Of a DNA stretch of 64,000 nt, positions 27,126 through 35,018 are shown piece after piece. The stretch's first letter is position 1; the number at the start of each line of letters is the position of its first letter. The translations under genes were made by a program, and so were the position numbers. The DNA is from Halorubrum sp. JWXQ-INN 858. GTDB taxonomy: Archaea > Halobacteriota > Halobacteria > Halobacteriales > Haloferacaceae. The stretch covers positions 1 to 64,000 of the forward strand of contig NZ_WUAX01000007.1 in assembly GCF_009806985.1 (NCBI RefSeq). The letters are read 5' to 3'. The notes beneath the pieces were generated by a model. The model was not told where the DNA came from, did no database searches, and saw only the letters and a list, made by a program, of their open reading frames with translations.

Positions 27126-28801
27126 CGGCCCGCCGGGTCGATCCCGTCGATATCGAAGCAGGCCCCCTCAAGCGACCCGTCCGCGACGCGAACCGACCAG
27201 CCGTGTGCCTCGGCGACGTCCCGCACGATCGAGAGTCCGAGCCCCGTCCCGTCGCCGAGCGACACGCCGCGTTCGAAGACGCGGTCCCGTTCGTCGGGCG
27301 GGATCCCGGGGCCGTCGTCCGCCACCCGAAGCCGGACGCGGCCGTCGGCCTCGTCGGCGGTCACCCGAACGGTCACGTCGTCGCCGCCGTGTTCGATCGC
27401 GTTGCGGAAGAGGTTCGCCAGGAGCTGCTGGAGCCGGTCCCGGTCCGCCCGGACCGCGAGGTCGTTCGCGTCGACCGCGAGCGTCGCGTCCGCCGTCTCC
27501 AGGCGCGACCAGACGGTGCGGACCGTCCCGTCCACCGCGACGTCCGCGACGGAATCGACCGCCTTGCCGGCGGTGGCGAGCGCGAGCAGCCCCTCGATCA
27601 GGTCGTCCATCCGTTCGTGGGCGGCCGCGGCGCGACCCAGCGCGTCGTCCTGTGCCCCGTCGCTGTACCGCGCGAGCTCGACGGCGGCGGTCGCGGCCGC
27701 AAGGGGGTTCCGGAGGTCGTGTGAGACGACCCCAGCGAACTCCTCGAGCCGGTCGTTCTGGCGCTCGAGCTGGGTTTCGCGCCGCTCGAGCTCCTGCTGT
27801 CGGCGCTCGCGCGCGGTGACGTCGCGCAGGAGGAAGACGTGTCCGCGGTCGGCCCCGCGAGGGTCCCGGATCGGGTCCTCCTGGACGTCGAACCGCCGAC
27901 CGTTCATCGAGAGGGGGTGTCGTGCCCCCGACTCGAGCTCGGGGAACACGTCGGCGAGCGACGAGCCGACCGCGCCGGCCGGGAGCAGCCGCTCCGCGGC
28001 GGGATTGAGGTCGCGAACCCGGCCGTCGGACCCGGCCACGATGACCGGGTCCTGCATCACCTCGACGGCGGTGTCGCGGGCCGCGACCGCGGCGTCGAGC
28101 GTCCCGAGCCAGAACACCGTGCCGTAGAGGAACGCGCCGTGAACGACGAACGCCACCGGCGTCCACTCGAGGTGTCCGAAGCTCCCGAGGTCGACGACCG
28201 TCGCGAACCCCGCCAACAGCGGGAACAGCGTCCCGAGGAGCGTGAGGAACGTCTGGAGGCGGTATCGGTTCCCGGTTCGCGCGTACAGGTCGAGGACGAC
28301 GAGGACCCCGACGAAGTAGAGCGCGTACGCGTACACCACGAAGACGAGCCCCGCCGGTCCGACTCCGAGCTCGATCAGCGAGAACGGCCCGTCGCGGACG
28401 GCCTCGAACGATCGGCGGGCGAGGCCGTGGGTCCGGCTCGACCAGGCGAGGAGGACCCAGACGAACGCCGGGACCGAGAGCGCGACGATCCGGCGCTCCG
28501 TTCGCCAGCGGTCATGGCCGGCGTACGCGAGCGCGAAGCTCACCCAGAGCACCGGCATGGCGGCGAGCAGCGGCGTCCCGAGCTGTAACGCGATCGCCAT
28601 CCTGTCGGGGTCGCCGCTCGCGATCCGGACGGCGTACAGCAGCGAGAACAGCCCGGCCGCGGCGAGATAGAACGCGACCTCGACGCCGGCCGGCTCGTCC
28701 CGATCGGCCCACGCGTGGCGGGCGGTCCAGAGGGCGACGCCCCCCGCGAGCAGGCAGGCGAGGAGGTACGCCTGTACCGGTAACGCGCCCAGGTCGCTCA
28801 T
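27122..28801 (-). CDS. Membrane histidine kinase: 7TM sensor, PAS, HisKA, HATPase
   Basis: 559-residue sensor kinase. Residues 1-225 form seven transmembrane helices (histidine kinase N-terminal 7TM type). A PAS domain follows (about 235-330, EVMQDPVIVAGSDGRVRDLN), a short coiled-coil (RRQQELERRETQLERQNDRLEEF), HisKA with the phospho-acceptor His near residue 360 in VVSHDLRNPL, and a HATPase with N, G1 and G2 boxes (FRNAIEHGGDD, VADDGPGIPP, GTGLGLSIV). It has no response regulator next to it. It is co-transcribed with the M23-like gene, overlapping by four bases. Confidence 0.9.
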   Translation of the reverse strand: MSDLGALPVQAYLLACLLAGGVALWTARHAWADRDEPAGVEVAFYLAAAGLFSLLYAVRIASGDPDRMAIALQLGTPLLAAMPVLWVSFALAYAGHDRWRTERRIVALSVPAFVWVLLAWSSRTHGLARRSFEAVRDGPFSLIELGVGPAGLVFVVYAYALYFVGVLVVLDLYARTGNRYRLQTFLTLLGTLFPLLAGFATVVDLGSFGHLEWTPVAFVVHGAFLYGTVFWLGTLDAAVAARDTAVEVMQDPVIVAGSDGRVRDLNPAAERLLPAGAVGSSLADVFPELESGARHPLSMNGRRFDVQEDPIRDPRGADRGHVFLLRDVTARERRQQELERRETQLERQNDRLEEFAGVVSHDLRNPLAAATAAVELARYSDGAQDDALGRAAAAHERMDDLIEGLLALATAGKAVDSVADVAVDGTVRTVWSRLETADATLAVDANDLAVRADRDRLQQLLANLFRNAIEHGGDDVTVRVTADEADGRVRLRVADDGPGIPPDERDRVFERGVSLGDGTGLGLSIVRDVAEAHGWSVRVADGSLEGACFDIDGIDPAGR

Positions 28802-28910
28802 CTACCGGACCCAAACCAACGAGCAGGAAAACGTTTGCGTCACGGAACGACGGTGGTGGCGGCGGAACGACGACCCGAAACGCCTTGTCCGAACGCGACG
28901 ACGGGGCGGT

Positions 28911-29624
28911 ATGGACGTGCTCAGGGGGCGGGCATCGACCCCCGAAGCCGACCGCGACGTCACCGCGGACGCGCTGGCGCGCGCCGCCGAGGAGGGTGCG
29001 ACGGCGGTCCGCGTTCGGCCGCCACACCGTCAGGTCGCGTTCGGTCGCCGGGACGCGAACCGGGAGGGATACGCCGACGCACGGCGCGCGGCGAGCGACC
29101 GAGGGTACCGAGCGATCGAGCGGCGCGTCGGCGGCCGGGCGGTCGCGTACACCGGCCGGACGCTGGCGTTCGCGGTGGCGCTGCCGATCGACGACGCGCG
29201 GGAGGGGATCGACGCCCGCTACGGGACGGCGACGGCGATCGTCCGCGCCGCCCTCGACGACTGCGGGGCGACCGTCGTGGCGGGCGAGCCGGTGGCGTCG
29301 TTCTGTCCGGGCGCACACTCGCTTCGCGTTCGCGGCGGCGGGAAGGTCGCGGGGATCGCACAGCGCGTTCGACGGGGGGCGGCGCTCGTCGCCGGCTGTC
29401 TGGTCGTCGCGGCGGCCGACGAGGCGGACGTCCCGACCGTTCTCGAGCCCGTGTATCGGGCGCTCGGCGTCGGGTTCGATCCGAGGACCGTCGGGAGCGT
29501 CGCGGCCGCCGGCGGCCCGGACGATCCCGAAGCGGTCGCGAAGCGTCTCGAGACCGCGTTCGTCGACGGACCGTGGGGGGACGGAAGCAAGCGGGTCGAG
29601 CGGGTCGGTCCGGATCCCTGGTGA
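28911..29624 (+). CDS. Lipoate-protein ligase A family protein
   Basis: 237-residue biotin/lipoate ligase fold. The signature RRVGGRAVAYTGRTLAFAVA (about residues 67-86) and GGGKVAGIAQRV with the catalytic Lys145 identify the LplA/LipB superfamily. Members attach lipoate or octanoate to Lys of lipoyl domains. It could act on the glycine cleavage H protein encoded at 39.4 kb or on 2-oxoacid dehydrogenases (inference). It lacks the LplA C-terminal accessory domain. The ATG at 28911 starts just before the first conserved strand. S6e follows 175 bp downstream. Confidence 0.82.
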   Translation: MDVLRGRASTPEADRDVTADALARAAEEGATAVRVRPPHRQVAFGRRDANREGYADARRAASDRGYRAIERRVGGRAVAYTGRTLAFAVALPIDDAREGIDARYGTATAIVRAALDDCGATVVAGEPVASFCPGAHSLRVRGGGKVAGIAQRVRRGAALVAGCLVVAAADEADVPTVLEPVYRALGVGFDPRTVGSVAAAGGPDDPEAVAKRLETAFVDGPWGDGSKRVERVGPDPW

Positions 29625-29799
29625 CCGCACGTCCGCAGACAGCAGCGGGCGGAACGGGAGGCCCAACCGGCTCCGATCGCCGGTCCACATCGTCGCTCCC
29701 GAGCATCCGGCGTGCGCCGCCCGCAGGGCCGTCGCGGACGCGAGATCCGCGGATCGCGCTTTCGACGTGTTTTTTATCGGCCGGGGTCTCCGTGTTCCC

Positions 29800-30189
29800 A
29801 TGGCAGAATTCAAAGTCGTCATCGCCGACCCCGACACCGGCGAAACGGTCCAGCGCGAGGTCGACGGACAGGACGCGAACCGGTTCCTCGGCCGCGAGAT
29901 CGGCGACGAGATCGGCGGCGACGCCGTCGGCCTCGCCGACTTCACGGTCGAGATCACCGGCGGCTCCGACGAGACCGGTCGACCGATGCGCGAGGACGTC
30001 TCCGGCACGCGCCTGAAGGAGCTCCTCCTCGAGGGCGGCGTCGGCTTCAAGCCGTCCCGCGACGGCGAGCGCAAGCGCATCACCGTTCGCGGCCGCGAGG
30101 TCGACGACGACATCGCGCAGATCAACGTCTCCGTCGTCGACGGCGAGGGCGACGTCGCCGCCGCCCTCTCCGAGGGCGACGACGAGTAA
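29800..30189 (+). CDS. rps6e: 30S ribosomal protein S6e
   Basis: 129-residue S6e, the archaeal length. It is part of the small subunit. Typical blocks are FKVVIADPDTGETVQREVDG, the LGREIGDEIGGDAVGL region and FKPSRDGERKRITVRGREVDDD. A TATA-like TTTTTATC (29771-29778) lies about 25 nt before the ATG, so the transcript is likely leaderless. A conserved acidic small gene follows 14 bases after the stop. Confidence 0.96.
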   Translation: MAEFKVVIADPDTGETVQREVDGQDANRFLGREIGDEIGGDAVGLADFTVEITGGSDETGRPMREDVSGTRLKELLLEGGVGFKPSRDGERKRITVRGREVDDDIAQINVSVVDGEGDVAAALSEGDDE

Positions 30190-30203
30190 GCGACCCCTTC
30201 GAG

Positions 30204-30671
30204 ATGCCGCGTGTTCCCTCCGACGACGAGAGCCTCGCGTCCGTCCGCGTCCGACTCGCTCGGAGCGGCGGGACGAGACGGCTCTGCGTTCGGCTGCCGG
30301 CCGACGACGACCTCGCGGGCGTCGTCGAGTCCGGCGAGCTCGACGCGCTCGACCTCACGGTCGGGGACGCCGTCCGGGTGACGATCGACCGGGAAGAGTA
30401 TCACGCCCGCGTCGACGGGGACTCGGACGGCCGGCTGCTTCGGGGCGCGTACGACAACCGCCGGCTCGCACGGACGCCCGGCGAGGGACGAAACCGGCTG
30501 ACGGCGTGGCTCGAGGAGGGCGGGCGGGAGGAGGGCGACGTCGTCCTCCTCGACGTCCTCGCGGCCGGGGAGTCGTACGGCCTCCGGCTCCCGGGCGAGC
30601 GGACGGTGTACGACGTCCGGCGCGGACCCCGGTCGTCGCTCGCGGACATCGCGTCGGACCTCGACGGGTGA
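30204..30671 (+). CDS. Conserved haloarchaeal protein (possibly DUF7112)
   Basis: 155-residue soluble protein. It is probably all-beta, with two similar halves (VRLPADDDLAGVV... VRVTIDREEYHARVDGD and GLRLPGERTVYDVRRG). It resembles a haloarchaeal family that I tentatively place in DUF7112; the function is unknown. The ATG at 30204 lies 14 bp after the S6e stop, so the two are probably co-transcribed. No cysteine, metal motif or membrane segment is present. Confidence 0.6.
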   Translation: MPRVPSDDESLASVRVRLARSGGTRRLCVRLPADDDLAGVVESGELDALDLTVGDAVRVTIDREEYHARVDGDSDGRLLRGAYDNRRLARTPGEGRNRLTAWLEEGGREEGDVVLLDVLAAGESYGLRLPGERTVYDVRRGPRSSLADIASDLDG

Positions 30672-30733
30672 GGCGGTCGGGACGGGGGCAGCGGGACGCC
30701 CCGCCGCGGCGGTTCCCGGGCACCCCGAGCCCC

Positions 30734-30907
30734 TTATAAACATCCGCGGAGCGGCGCGATGGTGCTTATAACTACCCGCGGAGCGGGGCGAGCGGGCTTA
30801 TAAACTCCCGCGGAGCAGGGCAAGGAGGCTTATAAACCTCCCCGGAGCGGTGCGGAAGCGTTTATTAACCCCTCTCGACTCCCCGACCGGGGTCGGATCC
30901 CTTATTC
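30734..30907 (+). promoter_or_regulatory. 32-bp tandem array of TATA-bearing units before the heme operon
   Basis: TTATAA-type boxes start at 30734, 30766, 30798, 30830 and 30862, exactly 32 bp apart. The first four units share the pattern TTATAAACnnCCGCGGAGCG plus 12 variable bases; in unit one that reads TTATAAACATCCGCGGAGCG. The fifth keeps only TTATTAAC. A separate box, CTTATTCT (30901-30908), lies about 27 nt before the ATG at 30931 and is the likely core promoter. The array could provide alternative promoters or repeated operator sites for a regulator; both are inference. Confidence 0.7.
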
Positions 30908-30930
30908 TCGCGCGGGTCTCACGATCAGGT

Positions 30931-32016
30931 ATGACCGAGGTCGATGCGGAGCTGTCGACGCTCGACCGGGCGATCATCAACGCGTTCCAGGGCGGGTTCC
31001 CCGTGACGGACCGTCCCTTCGAGCCGGCGGCGGCCGCGCTCCGCGAGCGCGGCGTCGACGTGACGGGCCCGGAGCTCTGTGCACGCGTCCGGACCCTCGA
31101 CGAGGAGGGCGTCCTCTCGCGGTTCGGCGCGCTCGTCAACGCGGAGGCGATCGGCGGGGCCGCGTCGCTGGTGGCGATGCACGCGCCCCCGGACCGGTTC
31201 GACGAGATCGTCGAGACCGTCAACGGGTTCCGCGAGGTCGCACACAACTACGAGCGGGAGCACCCCCACCTCAACGTCTGGTTCGTCGTCAGCGTCACCG
31301 ACCACCCCGATCCGGACAAGGACGGCGACGACCGGGTCGAGGAGGTGTTAGCGGAGATCGAGGCGGCGACGGGTCAGGAGACGTACAACCTGCCGAAACA
31401 GCGGGAGTTCCACGTCGGCGCGAAGTTCCTCGTCGACGGGCCGATCCCGACCGGCGACGTCGACTGCTCCGGGCTCGGTCCCGACGTCGAGCCGAGCGGC
31501 CGAACGACGATCACGCCCGCCGAGCGCGACCTCGTCGTCGAGATCCAGGGCGGGCTCCCGATCACGGAGACGCCGTACGCCGACGTCGCGGCGGCGATCG
31601 ACGCCGACGTCGACTGGGTCGTCCGGACGATACAACGGTTCGACATGGAGGGCAAAGTCAGGCGCGTCGGCGTGATCCCGAACCACTACGCGCTCGGGTA
31701 CACCGAGAACGGGATGACCGTCTGGGACGTGCCCGAGGACGTGCTGGACGAGGTCGGCCCGGCGGTCGCCTCCCTCGATTTCGTCACTCACTGTTACGAG
31801 CGCCCCCGCCACGAGGGGGTGTGGGAGTACAACTTCTTCGCGATGACGCACGGCCGGACGGAGACCGAGAGCGAGCGTCGGGTGGCGGAGGTGAAAGAAA
31901 CGATGGCCGAGTACTGGGACGTCGGCGAGGACGACTGGGACACGCTGTTCTCCACGCGTATCCTGAAGAAGACGGGGATCCGGATCGCCGAACGCGCCGA
32001 CAGCAACACGGCGTGA
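30931..32016 (+). CDS. ahbAB: Siroheme decarboxylase, AhbA-AhbB fusion
   Basis: 361-residue protein made of two Lrp/AsnC-like halves. Each starts with a winged-helix segment (AIINAFQGGFPVTDRPF near residue 13; VVEIQGGLPITETPY near 200) followed by an alpha-beta domain with conserved His (VAHNYEREHPHLNVWFV; VTHCYERPRHEGVWEYNFF). This matches AhbA/AhbB (NirD/L/G/H-like), which decarboxylate siroheme to 12,18-didecarboxysiroheme in the alternative heme pathway. The two subunits are joined in one chain here. Downstream precorrin-2 dehydrogenase and hemA support the role. It could be mistaken for an AsnC regulator. Confidence 0.85.
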   Translation: MTEVDAELSTLDRAIINAFQGGFPVTDRPFEPAAAALRERGVDVTGPELCARVRTLDEEGVLSRFGALVNAEAIGGAASLVAMHAPPDRFDEIVETVNGFREVAHNYEREHPHLNVWFVVSVTDHPDPDKDGDDRVEEVLAEIEAATGQETYNLPKQREFHVGAKFLVDGPIPTGDVDCSGLGPDVEPSGRTTITPAERDLVVEIQGGLPITETPYADVAAAIDADVDWVVRTIQRFDMEGKVRRVGVIPNHYALGYTENGMTVWDVPEDVLDEVGPAVASLDFVTHCYERPRHEGVWEYNFFAMTHGRTETESERRVAEVKETMAEYWDVGEDDWDTLFSTRILKKTGIRIAERADSNTA

Positions 32017-32044
32017 ACCCCCCGATGACCGCGAGGCGCTCGCG

Positions 32045-32707
32045 ATGATCCCCCTGTTCCACGACTTCGACGACGAGACCGTCCTCGTGTTCGGCGGGGG
32101 CGGCGTCGGGGCCCGGAAGGCGCGGCGGTTCGCCCGCGAGGCCCGCGTCGTCGTCGTCAGTCCGACGTTCGATCCGGGACTCCTCGCGTCCGCCGCCGGG
32201 ACGGGATCCGGGGTCGAACTCGTCCGTGCCGCGCCCGCATCCGACGACGTCGAGACGTGGGTCGAAGGGGCCGCACCCGCGCTCGTCGTCGCGGCAACCG
32301 ACGACCCGGCGATCAACGCCGCGGCGGAGGCGGCGGCGCGGGCGGCCGGCGCGCTCGTGAACCGGACGGACGCCGCCGGCGGCCGCGACGCGGGCAGCGT
32401 CGTCGTGCCGGCGACGGTCGACGACGACCCCGTTCGGGTGGCGATCTCGACCGGCGGAGCGAGCCCGGCGCTCGCGAAGGCGCTCCGCGAGCGCGTCGAG
32501 GCCGAGATCGACGGCGCGGGGGCGATGGCCGACCTCTCCGGGGAGCTCCGAGCGGACCTCAAACGGCGGGGCGTCGCGCCCGGAAAGCGCCGCGACGCCG
32601 TCCGCGCAGTCGTCCGATCGGACGGGGTTTGGAAGGCTTTACAAGAGGGGAGGAGTAAGGGGGCTCAAGAGGCACAGAAGGTGATCGAGGAGGTGTTACG
32701 GGCATGA
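32045..32707 (+). CDS. Precorrin-2 dehydrogenase (siroheme synthase N-terminal type)
   Basis: 220-residue NAD-dependent dehydrogenase that converts precorrin-2 to sirohydrochlorin, and in some homologs chelates iron. The Rossmann motif is VLVFGGGGVGARKARRF (residues about 13-29). VVAATDDPAIN and NRTDAAGGRDAGSVVVPATV match the CysG/Met8 N-terminal domain, and ISTGGASPALAKALRERVE the dimerisation region. The methyltransferase domain of CysG is absent. The gene starts 28 bp after ahbAB and its stop overlaps the hemA start by four bases (ATGA). Confidence 0.9.
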   Translation: MIPLFHDFDDETVLVFGGGGVGARKARRFAREARVVVVSPTFDPGLLASAAGTGSGVELVRAAPASDDVETWVEGAAPALVVAATDDPAINAAAEAAARAAGALVNRTDAAGGRDAGSVVVPATVDDDPVRVAISTGGASPALAKALRERVEAEIDGAGAMADLSGELRADLKRRGVAPGKRRDAVRAVVRSDGVWKALQEGRSKGAQEAQKVIEEVLRA

Positions 32708-34023
32708 AGGAACCGGGCGTCATCACGGGCGTGAGCGTCGACCACGCCCGTGCGTCGGTGGACGAGATACACGTCGCCGGCGGCGACGGGGTTCGAGCGA
32801 CCGTCTCCGACCTGCTCGCTCGAGACGGCGTCGCCGAGGCGTTCGCGCTACAGACCTGCAACCGCTCGGAGGCGTACGTCGTCGTCGACCGGGCCATGGA
32901 CGGGGCGAGCGCGTTGGAGTCGTTCGCCCCGACCGTCCGGACCGGCGCGGTCCGCCGGCTCGGGCACGAGGAGAGCCTCGAGCACCTGATGCGCGTCGCG
33001 TCGGGGCTCGAATCGCTCGTCCTCGGCGAGGACCAGATCATCGGCCAGGTCCGTGAGGCCTTCGAGGAGTCCCGCTCGGCCGGCGGCATCGGCCCCGTCC
33101 TCGAGGACGCGGTGACGAAGGCGATCCACGTCGGCGAGCGCGCGCGCACCGAGACGTCGATCAACGAGGGGGTCGTCTCGCTCGGGTCGGCCGCGGTCGA
33201 GCTGGCGGCCGGGGAGACCGACCTCGAGGGCGGCCGCGCCGTCGTCGTCGGGGCCGGCGAGATGGGAACGCTCGCGGCGCGGGCGCTCGACGCGACCGCC
33301 GTCGACGAGATCATCGTCGCCAACCGGACGCTCCCCCACGCGGAGTTCGTCGTCAACGACGTCGACGCGAGCGGCGAGGTCGTCCCCCTGGGCGACCTCG
33401 CCCGCGTCGCGCCGACCGCCGACCTCGTCATCTCGGCGACCGGCAGCCCGGACCCCGTCATCGGTCGCGACGCCCTCGCGGACGCGGAGGGGCTCGTCTG
33501 TATCGACATCGCCCAACCCCGCGACGTCGACCCGGACGTCGGGGAGCTGCCGGGCGTCTCGCTGTTCGACATCGACGCCTTAGAGCGCGTCACTCGACTG
33601 ACCCGGGAGCGTCGCGAGACGGCGGCCCGTGAGGTCGAAGCGATCGTCGCCGCGGAGCTCGACCGGCTGTTGGCGTCGTACAAGCGGAAGCGCGCGGACG
33701 ACGCGATCGCCACGATGTACGCCGCTGCCGACCGGGTGAAGGCGCGCGAGGTGGACACGGCGCTCTCGAAGCTCGACGCACAGGGCGACCTGACCGACGA
33801 CCAGCGGGAGACGGTGCAGGCGATGGCCGACGCGCTCGTCGGCCAGCTGCTCGCCGCGCCGACGAAGTCCCTCCGCGACGCCGCCGGCGACGACGACTGG
33901 GAGACGATCCGAACCGCGCTCCAGCTGTTCGATCCCGAGTTCGACGCGCCGCCGGAGTCGCTAGGCGGCTCGGATCCGGCGAACGGCACGCCTGCCGCGG
34001 TCGCCGAGAAGTCCGACGACTAA
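32704..34023 (+). CDS. hemA: Glutamyl-tRNA reductase
   Basis: 439-residue HemA. It reduces glutamyl-tRNA(Glu) to glutamate-1-semialdehyde with NADPH, the first step of tetrapyrrole synthesis. The catalytic Cys52 is in LQTCNRSEA. The signatures GLESLVLGEDQIIGQV and VVGAGEMGTLAARAL (NADPH site) follow, then the helical dimerisation domain (about 310-420). The protein is within the usual length; the last 25 residues are low complexity. It is the last gene of the ahbAB-dehydrogenase-hemA operon. Confidence 0.95.
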   Translation: MKEPGVITGVSVDHARASVDEIHVAGGDGVRATVSDLLARDGVAEAFALQTCNRSEAYVVVDRAMDGASALESFAPTVRTGAVRRLGHEESLEHLMRVASGLESLVLGEDQIIGQVREAFEESRSAGGIGPVLEDAVTKAIHVGERARTETSINEGVVSLGSAAVELAAGETDLEGGRAVVVGAGEMGTLAARALDATAVDEIIVANRTLPHAEFVVNDVDASGEVVPLGDLARVAPTADLVISATGSPDPVIGRDALADAEGLVCIDIAQPRDVDPDVGELPGVSLFDIDALERVTRLTRERRETAAREVEAIVAAELDRLLASYKRKRADDAIATMYAAADRVKAREVDTALSKLDAQGDLTDDQRETVQAMADALVGQLLAAPTKSLRDAAGDDDWETIRTALQLFDPEFDAPPESLGGSDPANGTPAAVAEKSDD

Positions 34024-34044
34024 GCCGTCGATCACCGGGTTGTC

Positions 34045-34084
34045 GATCGACGCGACGAGCCGCGGATCGACGCGACGAGCCGCC
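34045..34084. repeat. Two-unit 20-bp direct repeat
   Basis: GATCGACGCGACGAGCCGCG occurs at 34045-34064 and again, with one change at its end, at 34065-34084. It sits between hemA and the Nif3-like gene. A TATA-like TTTTTATC (34085-34092) follows, about 29 nt before the ATG at 34117. Confidence 0.8.
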
Positions 34085-34116
34085 GTTTTTATCCGCGCGG
34101 CCGCGAAGCCGTCGAT

Positions 34117-34881
34117 ATGGACCGATCCGAGTACGTACGTCGCCTCGACGACCGACTGGAGACGGCCGCCTACGCCGACGTCGACGCCAGCGCGAACGGG
34201 CTTCAAGTCGGGTCGTCGACGGGGGACCTCGAGCACGTCGCGTTCGCGGTCGACGCGGCGGCGGAGACGATCGACGCGGCCGCGGCGGCGGACGCTGACC
34301 TGCTGGTGACACACCACGGGCTCTCGTGGGGCGGGATCGAGCGCGTCACCGGTCGGACCTACGACCGGATCGCCGCGCTCGCCGACGCGGGAACCGGGCT
34401 GTACGTGTCACACCTCCCGCTCGACGGACACCCGAAACTCGGCAACGCGGCGGGCGTCGCCGACGCGATCGGCGCGTCGACGACTGAGCCGTTCGGGGAG
34501 CTTGGTCCGGTGCCGATCGGGCGGATCGGGGAGCTGTCGGAGCCCGTCCCGACCGCGACGCTCCGCGAACGCTTGGACGGGTTCGAGGGGAGCGAGCGGT
34601 CCACACAGGTGCTCCCGTTCGGGCCCGAGAGGGTCGAACGCGTCGCCGTCGTCACCGGGTCGGGAACCGACTGGCTCGACGAGGCGGTCGACGCCGGCGC
34701 GGACGCCCTGATCACGGGCGAGGGGAAACAGCAGGCGTACCACGACGCGCGCGAGGCCGGGATCACGGTGTTCCTCGCCGGCCACTACGCCACCGAGACG
34801 TTCGGCGTCCGGGCGCTCCAGGGACTCACCGAGGAGTGGGGGATCGGGACGACGTACGTGAGCCATCCAACCGGGCTGTAG
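34117..34881 (+). CDS. Nif3-like dinuclear metal center protein
   Basis: 254-residue member of the Nif3/YqfO (DUF34) family. The metal-site motifs are VTHHGLSWGG (about residues 66-75), SHLPLDGHPKLGN (about 101-113) and, near the C-terminus, LAGHYATETFGVRAL. The family forms hexameric toroids with two metals per subunit; GTP cyclohydrolase-like or other hydrolase roles are proposed but unsettled. A TATA-like box at 34085-34092 suggests leaderless transcription. The stop codon lies inside the first unit of the 16-bp array that follows. Confidence 0.85.
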   Translation: MDRSEYVRRLDDRLETAAYADVDASANGLQVGSSTGDLEHVAFAVDAAAETIDAAAAADADLLVTHHGLSWGGIERVTGRTYDRIAALADAGTGLYVSHLPLDGHPKLGNAAGVADAIGASTTEPFGELGPVPIGRIGELSEPVPTATLRERLDGFEGSERSTQVLPFGPERVERVAVVTGSGTDWLDEAVDAGADALITGEGKQQAYHDAREAGITVFLAGHYATETFGVRALQGLTEEWGIGTTYVSHPTGL

Positions 34882-34989
34882 TCGGGCGGAGCCGTAGTCC
34901 GACGAGGTCGTAGTCGGGCGGGATCGTATTCCGGTAGGAGGGGGAGCGACGACAGTGGGGAGCGACGACAACGGGGAGCGACGACACGC
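34878..34989. repeat. 16-bp tandem array, two unit types (4 + 3)
   Basis: Units begin at 34878, 34894, 34910, 34926, 34942, 34958 and 34974. The first four are variants of GTAGTCGGGCGGAGCC. The last three are variants of GGGAGCGACGACAGTG. The period stays 16 bp across the switch in unit sequence. It starts inside the Nif3-like stop codon region and ends 29 bp before the signal peptidase start. Confidence 0.85.
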
Positions 34990-35018
34990 TCAAGCGTTCG
35001 ACGCCCGTCCTCCCGACA

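Noticed and set aside
26133..28127. 664-codon plus-strand open frame
   Set aside because: It lies antisense to the M23-like and kinase genes, whose motifs are unambiguous.
30734..30868. CRISPR-like direct repeats of 32 bp
   Set aside because: Units are contiguous with no spacers, and no cas genes are in the window. The same applies to the 33-bp array at 38065.
30931..32016. Lrp/AsnC transcription regulator
   Set aside because: Two fused halves with conserved His and neighbouring tetrapyrrole genes fit siroheme decarboxylase instead.
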